Positions 34,812-40,653 of a stretch of 40,653 nt of DNA are shown piece by piece; position 1 is the first letter of the stretch, and the number at the start of each line of letters is the position of its first letter. The position numbers and the translations under genes are program-made. Origin of the DNA: Archangium violaceum Cb vi76 (lineage in GTDB: Bacteria; Myxococcota; Myxococcia; Myxococcales; Myxococcaceae); the NCBI RefSeq assembly GCF_000733295.1, contig NZ_JPMI01000141.1, positions 1 to 40,653 on the forward strand, written 5' to 3'. The notes under the pieces were generated by a model that saw only the letters and a list, made by a program, of their open reading frames with translations, was not told the DNA's origin and made no database searches.

Positions 34812-36290
34812 TCAGGACGGCTTGCGGCCGGCCCACGGGCGCGCCTGCTCGAGCTGCGAGGCCAGGCGGAACAGGGTGGCCTCGTCCCCGAAGCGCGCGG
34901 CGAACTGCACGCCCACGGGCAGCCCGGCGGTGTTCCAGAAGAGCGGCACGGACATGGCCGGCTGCCCCGTCTGGTTGAAGAGCTGGGTGTTGGGGGTCCG
35001 CTCCAGGGCGTTTCCGGCGAGCGCGTCCAGCAGCTTGAGGAACACCGGCTTCAGCGGCAGCTTGCGCAGCACGGCCATCGCCGCGAGCTCCGCGGGCTTG
35101 GGCGCCAGCTCGCCGATGCGCACCGGAGGGTACGCGAGCGTCGCGTCGAGGAAGAGCTCGTACCGCTCGTGGAAGGCCGCCATCATCCGGCCAGCCCTGT
35201 GCATGACGTCGCGCGCCCGCTGCAGGTCCGCCGCGGAGAGGATGCTTCCGAGCTGCACCAGCGCCCAGGTGGACGGCTCGACGTCCTCCGCCGTCACGGG
35301 CTTGCCGGTCGCCTTGGAGATCTCCTCCATCTGCACCGTGGTGTTGGCCGCGACGTTCACGAGGTAGGAGCGCACCAGCTCCTCGCGATCGAACCGGGGA
35401 GCGTCCTCGACGAGCTCGTGACCCAGCTCCTGGCAGAGCTTCACCGCGTCCTGGACGGCCGCCTTGCAGTCCGGGTGCACGTGCTTGCCGTAGAGCGAGC
35501 CGGTGGAGAAGGCGATGCGCAGGCGGCCGGGCGGAGTGCCCACCTCCTGGAGGAAGGGCCGCGCGGGTGGAGGCGCCGCGTAGGGCGCGCCCAGGTCCGG
35601 CCCCTGGGTCGCATCGAGCATCGCGGCGCTGTCCCGCACGCTCCGGGTCAGCACGTGCTGTTGGACGAAGCCACCCCACCCCTCCGCCGAGTCCGGACCC
35701 AGTGGATTGCGGGCGCGGGTCGGCTTGAGCCCGAAGAGGCCGCAGGCGGACGCGGGGATGCGGATGGAGCCACCGCCATCTCCGCCGTGGGCCATGGGCA
35801 CCACCCGGGCCGCCACGCACGCCGCCGAGCCTCCGCTGGAGCCTCCCGGCGTGTGCTCCGGATTCCACGGGTTGCGCGTGGGCCCATTGAGCACCGTCTC
35901 GGTGACGCCGAGGATGCCCAGCTCGGGCGTGGCCGTCTTGCCCACGATGACGACGCCCGCGCGGCGGAAGCGCGCCATGAGCTCCGCGTCGTGGTCCGGC
36001 ACGAAGCCCACCAGCGCCCGGCACCCACCCGCGTAGGGCTCGTTCGCCAGATAGCCGTCCAGGTCCTTCACCAGGAAGGGCACCCCGGAGAAGGGCCCCT
36101 GCGGCAGCGGGCCCGCGGCGGTCTTGCGCGCCTGGTCGTACATTTTGTGGACGACGGCGTTGAGCTTCGGGTTGACGGCTTCAATGCGCGAGATGGCCTC
36201 CTCCACCAGCTCGGTGGGTTGGAGCTCCTTCTTACGGACCAGCTCCGCGAGCGCCGTGGCGTCGAGTGCGTCGTATCCCTGAATGGCCAT
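34812..36290 (-). CDS. Amidase signature enzyme
   Basis: A 492-residue serine amidase. The start [18 protein letters not shown] at 36290 suits the family. The catalytic Ser-cisSer-Lys set is visible: Lys75 in FLVKDLDG, Ser151 in the GGSSGGSAA block (cis-Ser) and Ser175 in [10 protein letters not shown] (nucleophile). Such enzymes hydrolyse amides or act as indoleacetamide, fatty-acid amide or aryl-acylamidases; related GatA subunits are different, and no gatB/gatC lies nearby. Its start is only 22 bp from the divergent EVE-domain gene, so their promoters must overlap or lie inside genes. Substrate unknown. Confidence 0.92.
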   Translation of the reverse strand: MAIQGYDALDATALAELVRKKELQPTELVEEAISRIEAVNPKLNAVVHKMYDQARKTAAGPLPQGPFSGVPFLVKDLDGYLANEPYAGGCRALVGFVPDHDAELMARFRRAGVVIVGKTATPELGILGVTETVLNGPTRNPWNPEHTPGGSSGGSAACVAARVVPMAHGGDGGGSIRIPASACGLFGLKPTRARNPLGPDSAEGWGGFVQQHVLTRSVRDSAAMLDATQGPDLGAPYAAPPPARPFLQEVGTPPGRLRIAFSTGSLYGKHVHPDCKAAVQDAVKLCQELGHELVEDAPRFDREELVRSYLVNVAANTTVQMEEISKATGKPVTAEDVEPSTWALVQLGSILSAADLQRARDVMHRAGRMMAAFHERYELFLDATLAYPPVRIGELAPKPAELAAMAVLRKLPLKPVFLKLLDALAGNALERTPNTQLFNQTGQPAMSVPLFWNTAGLPVGVQFAARFGDEATLFRLASQLEQARPWAGRKPS

Positions 36291-36312
36291 GGGCCTGCTA
36301 TCTAGCACCGCC

Positions 36313-36753
36313 ATGGCGAAACCCCAGTACTGGCTGATCAAGAGCGAGCCCTCCGTCTACGCCTACGCCCAGCTGGAGAAGGACGGCAGGACGGAGTGGA
36401 CGGGCGTGCGCAGCTACGAGGCGCGCAACAACCTCCGGGCCATGAAGCCCGGGGACCTGTGCCTCTACTACCACTCGAACGAGGGCAAGGCCGTGGTGGC
36501 CGTGGCCCGCGTGATCTCCGGGCCGACCGAGGACCCCACCGCGCCCGGTGAGGATTGGGCCTCGGTGGTGGTGGGCCCCGTGGTGGCCCTGAAGGAGCCG
36601 GTGACGCTCGCCACCGTCAAGGCCACCCCCGACTTGAAGGAGTTCCCGCTCATCAAGAAGAGCCGCGTGAGCGTGACCCCCGTCATTCCCGAGCACTTCA
36701 AGCGCATCCTCGAGATGGGCGGGACGAAGCTCCCCAGGGCCCACCATGGCTGA
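36313..36753 (+). CDS. EVE-domain protein (thymocyte nuclear protein 1-like)
   Basis: A 146-residue protein that is one EVE (PUA-like) domain: MAKPQYWLIKSEPSVYAY and WTGVRSYEARNNLRAM, GDLCLYYHSNEGKAVVAVARV, and ending near SRVSVTPVIPEHFKRILEMGG. Aromatic residues in the middle (W, Y) form the cage that reads modified bases in related proteins. It overlaps the next gene by 8 bp, so the two are co-translated. The start at 36313 is preferred over an upstream MAMGLLSS start that falls in the amidase start region. Substrate nucleic acid unknown. Confidence 0.9.
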   Translation: MAKPQYWLIKSEPSVYAYAQLEKDGRTEWTGVRSYEARNNLRAMKPGDLCLYYHSNEGKAVVAVARVISGPTEDPTAPGEDWASVVVGPVVALKEPVTLATVKATPDLKEFPLIKKSRVSVTPVIPEHFKRILEMGGTKLPRAHHG

Positions 36754-37693
36754 AGGTCCCGCTGAGTCCGCTCCCCCGAGCACCCATGCCGCGCTCGAGC
36801 CCTCGGATCCACTCTCCGCGCTCAACACGGCCTTCCGCGACGCCTACGCGGCTCGCCGGGACGCCATCCTCGCCGGCATGGGCCCGGTCATCGCCCAGAT
36901 CGATGACCTGCTCATCCTCCGGCGCGGCGGTCAGCGTCTCGTCGGGCCCGCGCGCACCCGGCGCTACCACGAGCTCAAGGTGGTCACCCACGTTCCGCTC
37001 GCCCTTCATGTGCTGCTCTCCGGCCGACGCGGGGAGATGGACGCGGCCACACGGGACCGGCTCTCCGGGATACAGCGGCTCATCTCCGTGAGCCTGGAGG
37101 GGATCGAGCGCCGCGGGCTCTCCCTGGAGCAGAGCGCACGCCAGCGCCGCATCCTCGAGGCCTCGGCGGCGATCCTCGAGCAGGTGTTCTCCGGGGACGG
37201 TGTGTCGGCCGAGGCGCTCTCCGCCTATACCCGTGCCCAGGTCCCGGACATCCTCCGCAACGCCGAGGACGCCGCCCGCGACCAGATCGACACCATGCAC
37301 GCGACCATCGAGGCCTGGAAACAGCGGATGACCCCGGAGGAGCTCGCCCGGCTGCGCGCCGTGGTCGCTGTCTCGCACACCGCCCGCCCCGGGAACGTGG
37401 CCGTGCAGTACTTCTCCGTCACCCTCGGCGAGAACTGGGAAGGCCGCTTCGACCAGGAGGACCTCCAACCCGGCAAGCGTGTGCTGGCCTCCGAGACCTC
37501 CTTCGATGAGGCCGCCGCCTTCTCGCTCCTCGCCACCCACGTGCTCGATGCCTCCGTGGGCACCCGATTCTTTGGTGAGGAGATCCGACTCGAGCGGGAT
37601 CTGCTCGCGGATGCCGCGGAACGGATTCTCGCCCGGATGTTCCACAAGGAGCCCGAGCCTCCGGCCACTCCGGATACACCGGCCTCGGGGTGA
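36746..37693 (+). CDS. Conserved hypothetical protein coupled to the EVE-domain gene
   Basis: A 315-residue soluble protein without signal peptide or membrane helix. The ATG at 36746 overlaps the EVE gene. It is predicted mainly helical, with an N-terminal disordered 20 residues, a basic RRGGQRLVGPARTRRYHELK patch, and a C-terminal acidic Pro-rich tail. No family recognised. Coupling to an EVE protein suggests a role in RNA or modified-base metabolism, but nothing in the sequence proves it. Confidence 0.72.
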   Translation: MAEGPAESAPPSTHAALEPSDPLSALNTAFRDAYAARRDAILAGMGPVIAQIDDLLILRRGGQRLVGPARTRRYHELKVVTHVPLALHVLLSGRRGEMDAATRDRLSGIQRLISVSLEGIERRGLSLEQSARQRRILEASAAILEQVFSGDGVSAEALSAYTRAQVPDILRNAEDAARDQIDTMHATIEAWKQRMTPEELARLRAVVAVSHTARPGNVAVQYFSVTLGENWEGRFDQEDLQPGKRVLASETSFDEAAAFSLLATHVLDASVGTRFFGEEIRLERDLLADAAERILARMFHKEPEPPATPDTPASG

Positions 37694-37718
37694 CGGATTC
37701 AACCCGGGGTCCGGGCAC

Positions 37719-37781
37719 CCTCACCCCGGGGGGCTTGCCCCCCCTTTGAACGACGGGGGGCTCCTCTCCCAGGGGGAGAGG
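37719..37781. repeat. REP-like element between the unknown gene and the coiled-coil gene
   Basis: CCCTCACCCCGG, GGGGGGC-TT-GCCCCCC and CCTCTCCC-AGG-GGGAGAGG (37763-37781) form two or three successive GC-rich stems in the gap between two convergent genes. Third member of the CCCTC/GAGGG family here; likely acts as a bidirectional terminator. Confidence 0.55.
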
Positions 37782-37838
37782 GGAAATGGGCTCGGGTGTG
37801 AATGGGGTTGGCGCGGACGATGGGCGCTGGGGATGGGA

Positions 37839-38447
37839 TCAGGCGTTCGCCGAGTGCAGCTTCTGCTGCAACAGGTTCGCCCGGTTGCGCGCCGACAGGA
37901 GTTGCTGACGCAGGGACTCGGCATCTCGCGACACGTCGATGAAGTCCTGCGCCTCCGCGTCGCTCGCCAGCTTCCCCGCCCCTTCCGCCACCTCCGTCAT
38001 CTTCTCGTTCACCGCCTGCAGCGACGCGATGACCTCCTCCGTCTTCATCGCCTGCCCCTGCTGCGTCATCCCCGCCACCTGGTGCATCTGCGAGCTCAAC
38101 GATGCCGCCTGCTGCCCCAGCTCGCCGAACCGCTCCATCAGCGTCTGGTACACCTTCGTGCGCTCCTGCAGCTCCAGCGCCCGCTCGTTCACCTCGGACG
38201 CCAACGCCTGCTGCCGATCCCTCCACCCGTTGAGCACCCCCAGCAGCGTGCGCATGTGCCCCACCATCCGCTCGTCGCAGTCCGCCACCTGGGTCAGCAG
38301 CTTGCCCATCTTCTCCAGGTTCTTCTGCGACCGCATCGTGCCCGTGCGCACTTCTTCCGCCAGCGACTCGAACCTGCGCAGCTCCTCCTCGATGGAGGCC
38401 GCGGCACTGACCAACTCGGAGGACTCGGATTGCTGCCGCTTGCTCAT
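37839..38447 (-). CDS. Coiled-coil hypothetical protein
   Basis: A 202-residue cytoplasmic protein, almost entirely predicted coiled coil (heptad-rich Leu/Glu/Gln segments at about 15-50 and 60-195), with no signal peptide and no recognised domain. The ATG at 38447 opens MSKRQQSESSELV. It is convergent with the unknown gene and separated by the REP-like element. It could be a structural or methyl-accepting-like adaptor, but methylation sites or HAMP are not seen. Confidence 0.75.
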   Translation of the reverse strand: MSKRQQSESSELVSAAASIEEELRRFESLAEEVRTGTMRSQKNLEKMGKLLTQVADCDERMVGHMRTLLGVLNGWRDRQQALASEVNERALELQERTKVYQTLMERFGELGQQAASLSSQMHQVAGMTQQGQAMKTEEVIASLQAVNEKMTEVAEGAGKLASDAEAQDFIDVSRDAESLRQQLLSARNRANLLQQKLHSANA

Positions 38448-38485
38448 ACGTGTGCCACTCCAGAAGAAGGGACCCCGGACCGGGT

Positions 38486-39949
38486 CTAGCAGATCTCACT
38501 TCCCGGAACCCGTCCGGACTGGGCCGGAGCCAGCAACGTCACCTTCGGCCCCAGGAACGTGTGCCGCTGCGATGCCTGCCAGTAGACAATCAACAGGGCC
38601 AGGACGCCCACGAAGGTGTACCCCGCCAACTGGTGGGGTGGCAGGACGAAGAGCACCATCACCACCGCGCACCAGCCGAGCGCCACCCCGTTCACCAGCG
38701 GCGAGAAGCGCCCCAGATCCCACGGTCCCCGGCGCGACCACGTCCCGTTGCGCCGCGCCCGCCAGCCCACCCAGATGGGCAGCGCATACGACGCATAGAG
38801 CGCCAGCGTGCTGAGCGCCACCATGGCCGCATAGGCCCCACTCCAGATGGCCACCCCGAAGGCCGCCACCACCGACACCCAGATGGCCACGTGCGGGCTG
38901 CGGAAGCGCGGAGACACCCGCGCCAGGTGCGCCGAGCCCGGCAACCCCCCATCCCGTGCGAACGCGAACAGCATCCGCGAGTTGGACGTCACCGAGGACA
39001 GCCCGCAGAACCACATGGCCCCGATCGTGATCCACACCAGCGCCCCGCCCAGCGCGGGCCCGAGCGACTCGCGCAGCACATACAGGAACGGGTTGGGCGC
39101 GGCCGCCGCCGTCGGCAGGTTCCCGATCGCCAGCGTCACCCCCACCAGCAGCGCGTAGCCCACCACCGCGCTCACCGCCACCGACAGGAAGATGCCCCAG
39201 GGCGCGTTGCGCGTCGGGTCCATCGTCTCCTCCGACACGTGGGCGCTGGCGTCATAGCCGGTGAACGTCCACTGCGCCTGCAACAGGCCGATGAGGAAAC
39301 CGTACGTGTAGACGTTGGACTCGGAGGTGAAGCGCGTGAGGAGGAAGGCCGCGTCCTGCCGGGGCGCGAAGGCCACCAGCGCGCCAATCACCACCGCCAC
39401 GCCCGCCACGTGGTACCAGGCCGACAGGTTGTTGAGCAGCGCCACCGCGCGCACGCCCACGTGGTTGAGCACCGCGTGCGACAGCAGGATGGCCGCGTAG
39501 AGCGGCAGCACATGGCCCCGCTCCCGCGACAACCCCAGCATGTCCGCCAGGAACTCCGCCAACCCGTAGTCGATGCCCGCGGTGATCGCGAACTGGCCAA
39601 TCGTGTTCAGCCACGCCGTGAAGAAGCCCACCCGTGGGCCCCCCAGCATCGCCGACCAGTGGTAGAGCGCCCCCGCCGTGGGGAACGAGGAGGCGAGCTG
39701 CGCGAGGCTCGCCGCCACCGTCAGCGTCATCACCGCCACCAACGGCCACCCCGCCGTCATGACGAACGGCCCGCCAAAGCGCAGGCCATGGCCATAGAGC
39801 GTCACCGCTCCGGTGAGGATGGAGATGATGGAGAAGGAGACGGCGAAGTTGGAGAAGCCACCCATGTCACGCAGCAGTTGCTGCGCGTACCCCAACCGCT
39901 GGAGCTGGGCCGCATCCGCGTCCAACTGATGCTGCTTGTCGTCTTCCAT
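38486..39949 (-). CDS. APC-superfamily amino acid permease
   Basis: A 487-residue inner-membrane transporter with about 12 membrane helices and the APC pattern (LGYAQQLLRDMGGFSNFAVSF, then GALYHWSAM and the later STLALYASYALPI). The N-terminal start is uncertain: the ATG at 39949 is chosen, but ATG or GTG codons at 39961 and 39967 are possible, and no strong ribosome site is seen. Sequence is nearer to the GABA/BAT1-type than to the polyamine-type permeases, from memory. Lies downstream of the Spy-like gene on the same strand, 81 bp away. Substrate not assignable. Confidence 0.9.
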   Translation of the reverse strand: MEDDKQHQLDADAAQLQRLGYAQQLLRDMGGFSNFAVSFSIISILTGAVTLYGHGLRFGGPFVMTAGWPLVAVMTLTVAASLAQLASSFPTAGALYHWSAMLGGPRVGFFTAWLNTIGQFAITAGIDYGLAEFLADMLGLSRERGHVLPLYAAILLSHAVLNHVGVRAVALLNNLSAWYHVAGVAVVIGALVAFAPRQDAAFLLTRFTSESNVYTYGFLIGLLQAQWTFTGYDASAHVSEETMDPTRNAPWGIFLSVAVSAVVGYALLVGVTLAIGNLPTAAAAPNPFLYVLRESLGPALGGALVWITIGAMWFCGLSSVTSNSRMLFAFARDGGLPGSAHLARVSPRFRSPHVAIWVSVVAAFGVAIWSGAYAAMVALSTLALYASYALPIWVGWRARRNGTWSRRGPWDLGRFSPLVNGVALGWCAVVMVLFVLPPHQLAGYTFVGVLALLIVYWQASQRHTFLGPKVTLLAPAQSGRVPGSEIC

Positions 39950-40030
39950 GCCCGGCACCATGAACACTCGGCCAGGAGATGGAAGGGGACCGCGGTGCGG
40001 AGTGTGGGCTCGTCGGCACTCCGGGGAGGC

Positions 40031-40630
40031 CTACCGCTTGCGCTCCTGGGGCTCCTGGCCGGAGGGCACGGGTGCCGCCGGAGCGCCCCGCGGCTCCTCG
40101 CCGCGCCGCAGGATGTGGAGCCGGCGCGGGAAGCTGCGCCCCATGCTCAGGCTCCCCATCTCCGCCTCCAGCTTCTGCCAGTTATCGGGGCCCAGCGCCT
40201 TCTTGATGGCCACCATCAGGCCCACCCGGTTCTGGCGCACCGCCGTCTCCGCCCGGCCCACCTTCTCCACCAGCTCCTTCACGCTTCCCTCGTTCGGAGT
40301 GGGCTGGCGCAGCTCCTTCTCCAGTGCGAGCTGGGCCCGCTTGAGCTCCGCCTCCAGGCCGATCAGTGCGTCATTGGCCTCGAAACTCATGTCCTGCACC
40401 TTCTGCACGAGGCTCTGCGGCAGGCCGATCCTCGCCGCCACCTCCGGCGGAATCCCGAAGGAGGGCGGCCCGATGGGAGCCTCGGGCGGCATGGGCGGCA
40501 TGGGAAGCTGGGGCGGCATCGGCGCCCGGACGGGCAGCGGCGTCCGGATGCGCACGTCCTCCTCCTTGTCCTGCGCCAGCGAGGGGACCGCGGTGAGGAC
40601 CACGAGGGCACACAGCAGCTTCTTCATCAT
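40031..40630 (-). CDS. Spy/ZraP/CpxP-like periplasmic protein
   Basis: A 199-residue exported protein: signal peptide MMKKLLCALVVLTAVPSLAQ, then a Pro/Met-rich segment (about 35-60), then a helical region with FEANDALIGLEAELKRAQLALEKEL and NQVGLMVAIKKAL-like helices, as in Spy/ZraP/CpxP chaperone-sensors that respond to metals or envelope stress. The start at 40630 has AGGAG seven bases upstream. The upstream sequence at the window edge reads as the last codons of another gene ending in a TGA that overlaps this start, so it may be the second gene of an operon, often a sigma/anti-sigma unit in myxobacteria. No LTXXQ motif is clear. Confidence 0.75.
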   Translation of the reverse strand: MMKKLLCALVVLTAVPSLAQDKEEDVRIRTPLPVRAPMPPQLPMPPMPPEAPIGPPSFGIPPEVAARIGLPQSLVQKVQDMSFEANDALIGLEAELKRAQLALEKELRQPTPNEGSVKELVEKVGRAETAVRQNRVGLMVAIKKALGPDNWQKLEAEMGSLSMGRSFPRRLHILRRGEEPRGAPAAPVPSGQEPQERKR

Positions 40631-40653
40631 GGCACTGCTCCTTTGTTGCGCAT

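Noticed and set aside
40627-40653. Partial upstream gene at the right edge of the window
   Set aside because: All frames are open in the remaining 24 bases, so an upstream gene ending in ATGA overlap is possible but cannot be shown.

Overview
This is chromosomal DNA from a high-GC myxobacterium, most likely of the Cystobacter/Archangium/Myxococcus group. The evidence is the strong G/C third-position bias, many lipoproteins, a SitA-like lipoprotein toxin gene, an RpoH-like sigma factor and, above all, an exopolysaccharide cluster whose gene order matches the spore-coat (exo/MASC) operon of Myxococcus xanthus. No rRNA, tRNA, CRISPR array, transposase or integrase was recognised.

Layout. 1-740 holds the 5' part of an RCC1-repeat lipoprotein gene (minus strand). 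741-1133 is non-coding apart from a possible BON-domain remnant. 1134-4202 is a large beta-propeller sensor histidine kinase. 4346-19122 is the exo region on the minus strand: exoA (export lipoprotein), exoB (outer-membrane barrel, frameshifted at a G8 tract), exoC (chain-length co-polymerase), exoD (BY-kinase), exoE (initiating sugar-phosphate transferase) and exoF (YvcK/CofD-like), and then, beyond an interruption, exoG, exoH and exoI (two FemAB/GNAT-like transferases flanking a DegT-type aminotransferase). The interruption (8166-12397, plus strand) carries two tandem FAD oxidoreductases and two overlapping lipoprotein genes, one with a JAMM-like metal-binding signature.

The exoA upstream region has a good sigma-54-like promoter toward exoA and another pointing the other way, toward a 69-residue membrane protein. 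From 19758 to 24201 come a Cys-rich lipoprotein with a DGG tract, a proline iminopeptidase, a membrane-anchored coiled-coil DUF4041/GIY-YIG protein and a small DUF6918-like gene. 24515-26529 is an overlapping lipoprotein-toxin/immunity pair. 26671-32367 holds an alpha-2-macroglobulin-like protein and a PAS histidine kinase. 32732-34720 holds an RpoH-like sigma factor behind a near-consensus sigma-54 site, a spermidine-synthase-like protein and a cold-shock protein. The window closes with an amidase, a divergent EVE-domain gene coupled to an unknown gene, a coiled-coil protein, an APC permease and a Spy/ZraP-like periplasmic protein.

How the genes work together. ExoE, ExoC/ExoD and ExoA/ExoB look like the initiation, length-control and outer-membrane export steps of a Wzx/Wzy-type glycan pathway, and ExoF-ExoI would supply or decorate the sugar. 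The flippase, polymerase and other glycosyltransferases are not in the window. The most interesting items are the exo cluster split by the four-gene cassette, the G8 frameshift in exoB, the paired sigma-54-like promoters, the JAMM-like lipoprotein pair, the DUF4041/GIY-YIG membrane protein next to a 52-nt inverted repeat, and the toxin/immunity pair. Family assignments come from reading motifs, not from database searches.
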